Below are positions 1 through 8,567 of a DNA stretch of 64,000 nucleotides, piece by piece; the stretch's first letter is position 1, and each line of letters begins with the position of its first letter. Below the pieces are notes generated by a model. The model searched no databases and had not been told where the DNA came from. It worked only from the letters and a program-made list of their open reading frames with translations. Position numbers and translations under genes: made by a program. The DNA is taken from NCBI GenBank assembly GCA_965261955.1, contig CBDHEM010000071.1:558001-622000 (forward strand), in the 5' to 3' direction. This DNA comes from JABAAI01 sp965261955 (GTDB lineage: Bacteria > Spirochaetota > Leptospiria > Leptospirales > Leptonemataceae).

Positions 1-569
1 TAGGGGTGGCATACCCCCAGCTCTTCCTTGTCAGGGGGGCGATCTTTTTTAAAGGCAAGATCAACGGTTGGACGACATTTAACAATATTAGTAATATAGA
101 CATGATTACGGGGTACTTTTATCCCATTTTCAATCATTCGTGTTAAAAATTGCCCAGAGCGTCCAATAAAAGGCCGTCCACTTATATCTTCTTCACGACC
201 AGGTCCCTCTCCAATAAACAGAAGATCTGCATTTGGATTTCCCTCCCCAAAAACAGTTTTTTGCCGTGTTTTGGCTAGTTTGCATCGTGTACATTGAGAG
301 ACTTTTTTGGCTATAAGTTCTAAATTCCTTTGTTTTTCCTCCGCATCAAAGAATATTTTAGGTATTTCTTTTTTAGCTATTTCTTCCTTTTTAGATATTT
401 CTTCTTTCGACGTTTCTTCCATTGAGGATTCTTCCAGGGAGGATTGAGGGGAATGCACTCGTGAACGGGGTATTTGTTTTTTTTCCATTAGATTTAGATT
501 TAGATTTAGATTTTCATTTAACTCATTTAGAGAAAATTGCGAAGGGGAGAAAAGATCATATTGTGACAT
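1..569 (-). CDS. Uracil-DNA glycosylase, family 4 (3' end outside window)
   Basis: Reverse-strand translation from an ATG at 569 runs open to the window edge (about 189 codons), so the C-terminus is missing. After a linker of about 95 residues rich in Ser, Glu and Lys comes CTRCKLAKTR, the start of the Fe-S cysteine set. This is followed by GEGNPNADLLFIGEGPG and GRPFIGRSGQFL, the uracil-binding signature of family-4 UDGs, and then by the segment ITNIVKCRPT. The enzyme removes uracil from DNA in base excision repair. The family usually starts close to the first CxxC, so the long N-terminal extension is unusual. It contains an in-frame hexanucleotide repeat coding Leu-Asn four times. The family call is secure; the exact subfamily cannot be fixed without the C-terminus. 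Confidence 0.9.
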   Translation of the reverse strand, partial: MSQYDLFSPSQFSLNELNENLNLNLNLMEKKQIPRSRVHSPQSSLEESSMEETSKEEISKKEEIAKKEIPKIFFDAEEKQRNLELIAKKVSQCTRCKLAKTRQKTVFGEGNPNADLLFIGEGPGREEDISGRPFIGRSGQFLTRMIENGIKVPRNHVYITNIVKCRPTVDLAFKKDRPPDKEELGVCHP

Positions 570-587
570 ACTTATAGTCTATAAAGA

Positions 588-753
588 GGGGCTGTTGTGG
601 AATGTAAACCATGAGGGGGGAGAAGGAGGGGGAGAAGGAGGAAGGGGCAAACAAAATACTGTGAAACACTGATTTGAGGCATGTTGAGGTATGTATGGAG
701 TTATGTATGATAGAAGATCACTTCCCTATTTTTTTGTGTTTTCCAACAGTCCC
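588..753. repeat. Degenerate copy of the GGGACTGTTGC MITE-like repeat
   Basis: It begins GGGGCTGTTGTGGAATG and ends TTTTCCAACAGTCCC, matching the ends of the 107-bp repeat seen best at 31253-31359. The interior is longer and purine-rich (GGGGAGAAGGAGG runs), so this is an expanded or decayed copy. It occupies most of the gap between the UDG gene and the YHS gene; the rest (754-1034) shows no gene. Confidence 0.45.
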
Positions 754-1034
754 ATTAAGAATGGCTTTAGAATGTTCGGTGCAAAAAGCAATATAAAATT
801 CAAAATATGTTGACGAAAATAATTTTTTTTATAATACTTGCAGGTGCTTTTATCTCTTTGTTGCGTCTTGCTTGCTTGTGCTTATCCGTTTGGCTGGTGA
901 GTCAGCTATAGCCCGGGTTGTGAGTATAAAATAGGTATTGTGCATTTTGAGGGACATAGAGGTTGTTGCATCATGGATGTTCCCATCCCATGGGATATTT
1001 CACAGAATAGAAAATTCAGAGGAGATTTGAAAAT

Positions 1035-1499
1035 ATGAAACAAAAGAAAAATGGTAAGCTATTTCGGCTTGTCTTGGGTGTATTATTCGTAGCTTTCGTT
1101 TGTGGTACGGCTGTTGTAGCTGGACCTGTGAACAAGACCTTCATTGGTGCTAAAGCCATTGAGGGTTATGATGCGGTAGCTTACTTCAAAGAAAAAAGAC
1201 CAGTTCGTGGTAAGAAGAAGTTTTCTTTTTCTTGGAAGGGAGCGAATTGGTATTTTGCGAGTGTGGCTAACCGCGATCTTTTCAAAAAGAATCCTAAGAA
1301 ATACGCCCCACAGTTTGGTGGCTATTGTGCTTATGCTGTTGCTAAGGGACATACTGCTGGAATAGATCCTAATGCTTGGCACATTTATAAAGGGAAGCTT
1401 TATCTAAATTACGATAAAGATATACAAAAAAAATGGCTAAAAAAGAAAAGGCATTATATTCAAAAAGCTGTTAAAAATTGGCCGGCGCTCTCTAAGTAA
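1035..1499 (+). CDS. Secreted YHS domain protein
   Basis: 154 aa. An N-terminal signal peptide (basic MKQKK, hydrophobic 11-29, AVVAG cleavage region) precedes a YHS-type domain. AIEGYDAVAYFKEKRPVRG and FSFSWKGANWYFASVANRDLF are the characteristic fold-start motifs, and FGGYCAYAVAKGHTAGIDP is the conserved core with its cysteine. YHS domains of this exported type are thought to bind metal or act with redox enzymes; the substrate is unknown. A GAGGAG ribosome-binding site lies 9-14 nt before the ATG. It is followed by a strong hairpin and then by SDR, GMC and VOC genes on the same strand, so a shared oxidative role is possible but unproven. Confidence 0.85.
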   Translation: MKQKKNGKLFRLVLGVLFVAFVCGTAVVAGPVNKTFIGAKAIEGYDAVAYFKEKRPVRGKKKFSFSWKGANWYFASVANRDLFKKNPKKYAPQFGGYCAYAVAKGHTAGIDPNAWHIYKGKLYLNYDKDIQKKWLKKKRHYIQKAVKNWPALSK

Positions 1500-1562
1500 A
1501 AATTATGAAATGGCTTTATTATTCTAAAGTGGGTAAACAGTTAATAGGATCATTTCATAGGG

Positions 1563-1603
1563 ATGTTAGAGGGAGAAGATGTGATATCTTATCCCTCTAA
1601 CAT
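1563..1603 (+). terminator. Long hairpin after the YHS gene, terminator-like
   Basis: A perfect 12-bp stem (ATGTTAGAGGGA with TCCCTCTAACAT) encloses a second small stem AAGAT/ATCTT. It sits 64 bp after the YHS stop. There is no clear U tract, so it may be a Rho-independent terminator lacking a tail, or an mRNA-stabilising hairpin. Confidence 0.4.
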
Positions 1604-1760
1604 GTATTACAAAGTAGGCATTGCCGTTTCATGGTGGGAAATTTTTTGCCTCGTGTTATATAGATTTGTTGTGTGTGATTTAGGAAAGAAATGATTTTGG
1701 AGGCAGCCTTTATTGGGTATAAAGGCTGTCCCATTAGAAAAGAGAATAAGGAAGTTTAAT

Positions 1761-2576
1761 ATGATAAATGATAGAAGTGACGTATTGAAAGGCCAGAGTG
1801 CTCTAGTCACAGGTGCAAACTCTGGGATAGGTAAAGGTGTTGCTAAGCTTTTAGCTGCAGCAGGTGCTCAAGTTGTTGTGAATTACGTAGTGAATGAGGA
1901 AGAGGCACTAGGCGTTGTTGAAGAGATTAAGGATGCTGATGGGTCTGCTATTGCCATTCACGCTGATGTGAGCAATGAAGAACAGGTTCAAACGATGTTT
2001 ATGAAAATGTTCCAAGAGTTTGGTACAATTGACATACTCGTAAATAATGCCGGCCTGCAGCGTGATGCTTATTTGATGGATATGACTCTATCAGAGTGGA
2101 ATAAAGTCATAGAAGTGAATCTAACCGGACAATTTTTATGTGCCAGAGAGGCAGTGAAGGAATTTGTCCGTCGTGGCCTTGTTCCAGAACGTTCAAATGC
2201 TTTAGGAAAAATTATTTGTATGAGCTCCGTTCATGACATCATTCCTTGGTCGAAACATTGTAATTATGCTGCATCAAAGGGTGGGATACTCCTTTTTATG
2301 AAATCTTTGTCGCAAGAACTTGCTCCTCAAAAAATTCGAGTCAATGCTATTTCACCTGGAGCTATAAAAACGCCTATCAATCAAGAGGCCTGGGAAACTC
2401 CGGAGGCAGAAGAAAAATTACTTGAATTGATTCCTTACAAGCGAGTGGGGATTGTCGAGGATATAGGCCGGGCTGCTGTGTGGTTATCTTCAGATACTTC
2501 AGATTATGTAAATGGAGTGACAATGTACGTGGATGGAGGAATGACTTGTTATCCTGGTTTTGCAGATAATGGCTAG
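1761..2576 (+). CDS. SDR-family dehydrogenase, glucose 1-dehydrogenase-like
   Basis: 271 aa from the ATG at 1761, chosen because AAGGAAG lies 6-12 nt upstream; an upstream TTG at 1713 would add 16 unlikely residues. Classical short-chain dehydrogenase/reductase: the NAD(P) loop TGANSGIGKG near residue 15, NNAG at the end of strand 4, catalytic Ser in CMSSVHD, the YAASK catalytic Tyr/Lys, and SPGAIKTPI after strand 6. The sequence closely follows bacterial glucose 1-dehydrogenases (oxidation of beta-glucose to gluconolactone), but substrate calls within SDRs are unreliable. The next gene, a GMC oxidoreductase, starts 38 bp downstream, so the two are probably co-transcribed and may act on the same sugar or alcohol. 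Confidence 0.85.
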   Translation: MINDRSDVLKGQSALVTGANSGIGKGVAKLLAAAGAQVVVNYVVNEEEALGVVEEIKDADGSAIAIHADVSNEEQVQTMFMKMFQEFGTIDILVNNAGLQRDAYLMDMTLSEWNKVIEVNLTGQFLCAREAVKEFVRRGLVPERSNALGKIICMSSVHDIIPWSKHCNYAASKGGILLFMKSLSQELAPQKIRVNAISPGAIKTPINQEAWETPEAEEKLLELIPYKRVGIVEDIGRAAVWLSSDTSDYVNGVTMYVDGGMTCYPGFADNG

Positions 2577-2614
2577 TTATTCTTGAGTTACAGAAACTAG
2601 GAGAAAATATAGAG

Positions 2615-4177
2615 ATGTCAGAAAATTACGATGTGATTATCATTGGGACAGGTGCTGGAGGGGGTACGTTGGCCCATAGATTAGCACCTTCTGGAAAGAA
2701 AATACTTGTGTTGGAAAGAGGTTCTTTTTTGCCGCGAGAGAAGGAAAATTGGGATACCATATCTGTTTTTCAAAAAGAGCGATACCATACAACAGAACAT
2801 TGGCGAGATCATAAAGATAAGAGCTTTCGTCCTGGTACTGGATATTGGGTTGGAGGAAATACTAAAGTCTATGGTGCGGCCCTTCTTCGTCTACGAGAGA
2901 AAGATTTTGGTGTGGTCAACCATAAAGATGGTATTTCTCCAGCTTGGCCCTTGAATTATAACGACTTTGAACCTTACTATACAATGGCAGAGAAGCTATA
3001 TTCCGTACATGGTAAGAGGGGAATAGATGCTACAGAGCCTCATATGAATGAAGAATATCCTTATCCTCCTGTAAGCCATGATCGACCTATTCAAGAGCTT
3101 CATGATAATTTAGTCAAGAAGGGCTACAATCCATTCTACTTGCCTTTGGGTGTCCGTCTAAATGAAGATAATGCTTCGGATAGTTCTTGCATACGTTGTG
3201 ATACTTGTGATGGCTTCCCTTGTCTAGTTGATGCAAAAGCAGATTCAGACACTTCTTGTCTACGACCTGCTCTTAAAAACAATACTGTCACTCTATTAAC
3301 CAATACAAAGGTATTGCGTTTGCGTACAAGTCCAAGTGGTCGTGAAATAAGTCATGTAGAGGCTGTTCGTGATGCTAGTCATGGGCGTGGTAATGGTGAA
3401 AAACTTACTTTTAGTGCTAGTATAGTTGTTGTTGCTTGTGGGGCAGTAAACTCTAGCGTTCTTTTGCTAGCTTCTTCCAATGATAAGCATCCTTCTGGTT
3501 TGGCAAATAGTTCCGATCAGGTAGGGCGTAATTTTATGAAGCATGTGAACGGCGCGATGCTCGCGCTTAGTTTTAAGAGTAACCCTAGTGTTTTTCAGAA
3601 AACTATGGCTGTGAATGATTTTTATTGGGGAGAACGAGGATATGACTATCCAATGGGGCATGTACAGCTTTTAGGTAAGGCGAATAAGGAAATGTTGATG
3701 GGTGATGCACCCTCTTTTACGCCCGGCTTTATTTTAAATAGTATGGCCAAACATTCTATAGATTGGTGGTTTACGACTGAAGACTTGCCGGATCCTAATA
3801 ATCGTGTGTCCGTAAAAAATGGTGATATTTATTTACAGTACAAAGAAAATAATACAGCATCCTTTAAACGGCTCGTGAGGCGTTGGACGGGTATACTCAA
3901 AAAAATGAATCGTATCGCAGGCATTTTACCCGGTTCAGCTTATCTCAAAAAGAAAATACCTCTTGCTGGTGTTGCTCACCAAGTAGGGACATGTCGTTTT
4001 GGTACGGATCCCAAGACTTCTGTTTTAGATAGCAATTGTCGTTCTCATGATGTAGATAATTTGTATGTAATTGATGGGAGTTTTTTCCCTTCTAGTGCCG
4101 CCGTAAATCCTTCTCTTACAATTATGGCAAATGCCTTACGCGTGGGAGATCATATCTTGGACAGACTGAAATCCTAA
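2615..4177 (+). CDS. GMC family FAD-dependent oxidoreductase
   Basis: 520 aa. The N-terminal Rossmann motif VIIIGTGAGGGTLAHRLA binds FAD, and YWVGGNTKVYGAALLRL is the second GMC signature. The C-terminal substrate half carries VAHQVGTCRFGTDP (catalytic His) and IDGSFFPSSAAVNPSLTIMA (catalytic Asn). A cysteine cluster, CIRCDTCDGFPC near residue 193, is seen in some GMC relatives of glucose/gluconate dehydrogenases and could bind metal. No signal peptide is evident, so it probably acts in the cytoplasm. It lies between an SDR dehydrogenase and a secreted VOC protein. Oxidation of a sugar or another primary alcohol is the likely chemistry; the substrate is unknown. Confidence 0.88.
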   Translation: MSENYDVIIIGTGAGGGTLAHRLAPSGKKILVLERGSFLPREKENWDTISVFQKERYHTTEHWRDHKDKSFRPGTGYWVGGNTKVYGAALLRLREKDFGVVNHKDGISPAWPLNYNDFEPYYTMAEKLYSVHGKRGIDATEPHMNEEYPYPPVSHDRPIQELHDNLVKKGYNPFYLPLGVRLNEDNASDSSCIRCDTCDGFPCLVDAKADSDTSCLRPALKNNTVTLLTNTKVLRLRTSPSGREISHVEAVRDASHGRGNGEKLTFSASIVVVACGAVNSSVLLLASSNDKHPSGLANSSDQVGRNFMKHVNGAMLALSFKSNPSVFQKTMAVNDFYWGERGYDYPMGHVQLLGKANKEMLMGDAPSFTPGFILNSMAKHSIDWWFTTEDLPDPNNRVSVKNGDIYLQYKENNTASFKRLVRRWTGILKKMNRIAGILPGSAYLKKKIPLAGVAHQVGTCRFGTDPKTSVLDSNCRSHDVDNLYVIDGSFFPSSAAVNPSLTIMANALRVGDHILDRLKS

Positions 4178-4244
4178 TTGTATAGTTTGTTTGCGATTGA
4201 TTATTCTTTTTGAAAAGTAGGAGAGAAGTATAGAAATCGATATT

Positions 4245-5360
4245 ATGAGAACTTTTTTAAATCAGAAAAGTAAACAGAAAAGTAAAGAGTTCTTTTTCAC
4301 TAGAGAAATCAGAGTATGCTCTGTCCTTTTTCTTTTATTTATAGTTAACTTTGGTATTTGGGCCCAGCCGCTAAAGGATGCCCGTCTCACTTCTCAAAAG
4401 GCAGAAGCTATTGTTGAGGCTGTTGGTCCTATTGGTATTACGGTGAGTAGTTTACGGAATGTTTTGCCTTTCTACACAAAGGTACTAAAATTTAAGAAAG
4501 TCTGGATAAGTGAAGTTTATGGTAAATCATGGGAAAAACTACAAAATTCCTTTGGAATACGCATACGAACGGCCCGCTTGCAATTGGGTAAGGAATTTAT
4601 TGATTTAAACGAATATTTAACTCCAGGGGGGCGACCTATTCCCATGGATTCAAAGAGTAATGATTTGTGGTTTCAACACATCGCGATTGTTGTGAGTGAT
4701 ATGCAAAAGGCACATGCCCATTTACGCCGTAATGGAGTTCGTTATGTTTCAACAGCTCCTCAACGCATACCAGATTGGAATAAAGGCGGGGCGGGTATAC
4801 GAGCTTTTTATTTTCGAGATCCAGATGGTCATGTGCTAGAGATTATTTATTTTCCCCCAGATAAGGGTGACCCTCGTTGGCAAAAAGGGCAAAAGGATGC
4901 GGACCGTTTATTTCTAGGGATAGATCATACGGCCATTGGTGTGAGTAGTTCAAAAAGAAGTGTCGATTTTTATCAAAATATTCTTGGCCTTCGTGTCGCT
5001 GGTAGTGGGACAAATTATGGAATTGAGCAAGCTCGATTAAATAATGTAAAAAATGCTCGTGTGAAAATTACTACGGTAAAAACTCCGAAACAAAAAGGAC
5101 CGGGTATCGAATTCTTACATTATCTAAAACCAGGCCCGGGTCGACCTTATCCAAAGGATACGAAATCTCATGATCTTTGGCATTGGCAGACTATACTTTA
5201 TGTGACGGATCTCTTTTCTGTTTGGCGTCGTTTACAAAGAGAAAAAGCTTGGTTAGTATCTTCTTCACCTGTCCAATTAAACAAAACAAAACGTAACTAC
5301 ACAAAGGCCTTTTTGGCAAGGGATCCAGATGGGCATGGTCTGCTTTTTGTAGAACGTTGA
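4245..5360 (+). CDS. Secreted two-domain VOC (glyoxalase/dioxygenase fold) protein
   Basis: 371 aa. A hydrophobic segment at residues 26-40 ending in WAQP is a signal peptide after a long basic N-terminus. Two vicinal-oxygen-chelate domains follow, at about 60-205 and 225-371. Each begins with a typical strand and helix (VGPIGITVSSLRNVLPFYTK and DHTAIGVSSSKRSVDFYQN) and ends with the metal-site segment RDPDGHVLEIIYF or RDPDGHGLLFVER. FQHIAIVVSDM supplies a further His. Such proteins bind a divalent metal and isomerise, cleave or sequester small molecules; exported double-VOC proteins are uncommon. Its position after SDR and GMC genes suggests a pathway role, but no substrate can be named. Confidence 0.8.
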   Translation: MRTFLNQKSKQKSKEFFFTREIRVCSVLFLLFIVNFGIWAQPLKDARLTSQKAEAIVEAVGPIGITVSSLRNVLPFYTKVLKFKKVWISEVYGKSWEKLQNSFGIRIRTARLQLGKEFIDLNEYLTPGGRPIPMDSKSNDLWFQHIAIVVSDMQKAHAHLRRNGVRYVSTAPQRIPDWNKGGAGIRAFYFRDPDGHVLEIIYFPPDKGDPRWQKGQKDADRLFLGIDHTAIGVSSSKRSVDFYQNILGLRVAGSGTNYGIEQARLNNVKNARVKITTVKTPKQKGPGIEFLHYLKPGPGRPYPKDTKSHDLWHWQTILYVTDLFSVWRRLQREKAWLVSSSPVQLNKTKRNYTKAFLARDPDGHGLLFVER

Positions 5361-5456
5361 TTGCATAATAGCAAGATAAAATGACTTTTTGCTTTTGTTA
5401 AAAAGTTCAAGTATACATTGTACATGGAATAAAGCCATGTCGTCATAAACTCATAG

Positions 5457-6911
5457 GTGAAGTATCTCGATTGCAAGAAGGAGGTTGTTTTGTTTTTTCA
5501 ATATTACTTTCACCGTTTCAGACCCTATTTACAGGATATACGCATATGGTTAGTGATTGCCTTCCTTTTGCGCCTTTATGGCATTACAAACCCTCCCATT
5601 GATGGTGCTTATAATTGGCGTGAAGTAGATGTCTTAGGTGTCGCACGTAATTTTTTAGAATTGGATGCAAATATATTTTATCCACGTATTGATTTTGCTG
5701 GTGATAAAAGTGGTATTACGGGAATGGAATTCCCTTTATTGAACTACTTAATCTATATTGCCATGTCTATTTTTGGTTTTGATCATTGGTATGGGCGTGT
5801 TATTAATCTCTGTTTTGCTAGCGTGGGGATTTTCTTTTTTTATCGCACCATCAAAAACTATTTTAGATATGAGCTTGCTTTCCCAGCAACTCTATTGCTG
5901 ATATTTTCGTTATGGTTTGCTTATAGTCGTAAAACAATTCCAGATCCATTCTGTGCCTCTCTTTCGATGATTGCGATTTACTATGGTCTACACTATCTTT
6001 ATAAAGATAGCAATCGCTATAAATCTTTATTAATATATTTCGTTTTTGGTATGTTTGGTATTTTATCCAAGATACCATCTGCATTGATGTATACCATCTT
6101 TCTTTTATCTGTTTTTGATACTCGTGTTAGCTCAAGGCGAAAGTTTTATTTTGTGATTTTTTCATTTTTTCTTCTACTACCTAGTGTTGTTTGGTACTAT
6201 TATTGGTCTCCACATCTGAAATCAGTATATGGATTTTCATATTTCTATGGTGGTGTTTCGGTTTGGCAGGGTGCCATAGAAATAGTAAAGCATTTTGACA
6301 AATTTATTCTTTCCGTGAGCAGAAGTGCTTTGGGATATAGTGGTTTTTCTCTTTATATTTGGGGTAGCATACAAATTATCAGAGGAAAAGATAAGAACTT
6401 CTTTTATTTATTCCTCTTGAGTGTATTGACCATGGCATTCTTTATATTGAAGGCTGGTGGTGCTATTCACCACGCTTATTATATACTTTGGTGGTTACCG
6501 GCTATGTGTTTGATTGCGTCTTATGGAATAGAAAAAATCCAAAATAAAAAATTAGCTACTTTCTTTTTAGTATGTATTTGTATAGAGGGCGTGGCAAACA
6601 GGGCACATCACTTTTGGATTGATAGAGAAAAAGTTCCTCTTTTAGGCTTAGAAGAGATGTTAGATACTTTCTCAAAAAAATCAGATCGCATTGCGATCAA
6701 CTCTGTTGGTGATCCAATAGCCATGTACTTCTCTCATCGTAAGGGATGGCTAACGGATAATCGAAATTTACAAAATACACTATTTCAGAATAAAATTAAA
6801 CAAAAAGGTTGTAAGTACATTATTATTCTTAAGAAAATTAAAGAAAAAGATGTTATCCTTAATTTACCAATTATAAAAGAAAGTGAAGATTTTCGTGTCT
6901 ATAAATTATAG
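5457..6911 (+). CDS. Polytopic membrane glycosyltransferase, GT39/PMT-like
   Basis: 484 aa with about nine or ten hydrophobic segments. The first periplasmic loop holds NPPIDGAYNWREVDVLGVAR, in the place where ArnT/PMT-type (GT-C) enzymes carry their acidic catalytic residues. The C-terminal 90 residues form a soluble domain. Such enzymes transfer sugars from polyprenyl-phosphate carriers to lipid A, proteins or surface glycans on the outer face of the inner membrane. The start is uncertain: GTG at 5457 has no good ribosome-binding site. It resembles in architecture the longer GT39-like protein at 29129-31198. Downstream lies the palindrome-rich repeat block. Confidence 0.7.
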   Translation: MKYLDCKKEVVLFFQYYFHRFRPYLQDIRIWLVIAFLLRLYGITNPPIDGAYNWREVDVLGVARNFLELDANIFYPRIDFAGDKSGITGMEFPLLNYLIYIAMSIFGFDHWYGRVINLCFASVGIFFFYRTIKNYFRYELAFPATLLLIFSLWFAYSRKTIPDPFCASLSMIAIYYGLHYLYKDSNRYKSLLIYFVFGMFGILSKIPSALMYTIFLLSVFDTRVSSRRKFYFVIFSFFLLLPSVVWYYYWSPHLKSVYGFSYFYGGVSVWQGAIEIVKHFDKFILSVSRSALGYSGFSLYIWGSIQIIRGKDKNFFYLFLLSVLTMAFFILKAGGAIHHAYYILWWLPAMCLIASYGIEKIQNKKLATFFLVCICIEGVANRAHHFWIDREKVPLLGLEEMLDTFSKKSDRIAINSVGDPIAMYFSHRKGWLTDNRNLQNTLFQNKIKQKGCKYIIILKKIKEKDVILNLPIIKESEDFRVYKL

Positions 6912-6949
6912 AATATGACCGAAAGGCTAAAATCTACTATTGATCATCA

Positions 6950-8535
6950 GAGTTGTTGTAAAAGTAATCAATATCCCACAAGTGGCAGGCTTCGTTGGAA
7001 AAGCAAAGGGAGCTTTGCGATTGGAAGGATTTTGTGGAAAGCTTTGCTATTGGAAGGCTTACCTAAAACTTACCAGAGGAAGCTTTGCTGGAGTAAAGCC
7101 CTCGATATTTAAGGGTGCAAAAAAGGCAAGGCTCCACATGGGAAACAAGCAAAGCTTGTTTTTATCCACAGACTCTGGCTTATTTTTATCCACGACAAAA
7201 AAGCAGAAGGCTTCTCCTAACCAAAGCCCGTGATTACAAGCCTCACAAAAACGCCTCTACACAAAGAGCCCTTACACAAAAAACTTCCTTCCGCACCCTT
7301 CCAGAATCGCCGCTTCTATCACAAAAACAAGCGAAGCTTGTTTTTATCCACCAAAGCCCGGTTCTCACCAAAATCGCTGCTTCTATCGTAAAAACAAACG
7401 AAGCTGAGAGGTTATCTTGATGGGCTTACTTGGTAAGCTTTACTAGGGTAAAGCCCCAATATTAAGGGCGCGAAAAAGGCAAGGCTCCACATGGGAAACA
7501 AACGAAGCTGGGAGATTTACCAAAGAGAAGCTTTGTGTTGGAAGGGTTGCTCATGTTGGGAGGTGTTCGTGGTAGGCTTTGATAGGGAGGCTTACCAAAG
7601 AGAAGCTTTGATTGGAAGGCTTTGCCAAAACAAAGCTAGAGCAAAGCCCCTGATATTTAAGAGCGCGAAAAAGGCGGCTCACGTGGGAAACAAGCGAAGC
7701 TGGGAGGTTATCTTGGGAAGCTTTACTAGGGTAAAGCCCTCAATATTTAAGGGCGCGAAAAAGGCAAGGCTCCTCGTGGGAAACAAGCGAAGCGTGGGAG
7801 CCTATCTTGGGAAGATTTGCTGGAACAAAGCCCGGTCCTCACCAAAATCGCCGCTTACCATCATAAAACAAGCGAAGCTTGTTTTATCCACGACTCTGGC
7901 TTATTTTTATCCTCAAAAAATTAGAAAGCTTCTCCTATCCAAAGCCCGTGATTGTAAGCCTCACAAAAACGCCTCTACACAAAGAACCCTTACACAAAAA
8001 ACTTCCTTCCGCACCCTTCCAGAATCGCCGCTTCTATCACAAAAACAAGCGAAGCTTGTTTTTATCCACCAAAGCCCGGTTCTCACCAGAATCGCTGCTT
8101 CTATCGTAAAAACAAGCGAAGCTGAGAGGTTATCTTGGTAGGCTTACTTGATAAGCTTTGCTGGAGCAAAGCTCTCGCGCGAAAAAGGCAAAGCTCCACA
8201 TGGGGAACAAGCGAAGCTTGTTTTCATCCACGACTCCGGCTTATTTTTATCCACAAGAAATTAGAAGGCTTCTCCTATCCAAAACCCGTGATTGCACGCC
8301 TCACCAGAATCGCTGCTTCCATCGTAAAAATAAGCAAAGCTTATTTTTATCCACCAAAGCCCGTTTTTATCCAAAGCCCGCGATTGTAAGCCTCACAATA
8401 AACGCCCCTACACAAAGGGTCTTTTTCTGCACCCTTCCAGAATCGACGCTTCCATCGCAAAAATAAGCGAAGCTTGTTTTATCTACACAAATCCCGTTTT
8501 TATCCACGACTCTAGCTTATTTTTATTCAAAGCTC
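6950..8535. repeat. Array of short AAGC/AAGCTT palindromes, non-coding
   Basis: About 1.6 kb made of interspersed short motifs. One is a hairpin AAACAAGCGAAGCTTGTTT followed by TTATCCACC, near 7143, 7323, 7865, 8041, 8206, 8326 and 8461. Another is a hairpin GCTTTGCTGGAGCAAAGC. A third is the phrase GGCGCGAAAAAGGCAAGGC then TCCACATGGGAAAC. Phrases such as CACCAAAATCGCCGCTTC also recur. Spacing is irregular and orders are shuffled. The open frames here (70-216 codons) consist of the repeats themselves and have no recognisable domain. The same motifs recur at 17160-17740, also directly 3' of a GLUG gene. Confidence 0.75.
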
Positions 8536-8567
8536 TCGATGGATCCCAGCCTATTTTCTCCTCTCCG

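Noticed and set aside
7491..8141. 216-codon and other open frames in the palindrome array
   Set aside because: They consist of the repeated motifs in shifting frames, have no ribosome-binding site or domain, and overlap one another.
6950..8535. Possible CRISPR array from recurring AACAAGCGAAGCTTGTT units
   Set aside because: Spacing is irregular (about 120 to 540 bp), the sequences between copies are themselves repeated, and no cas gene is present.
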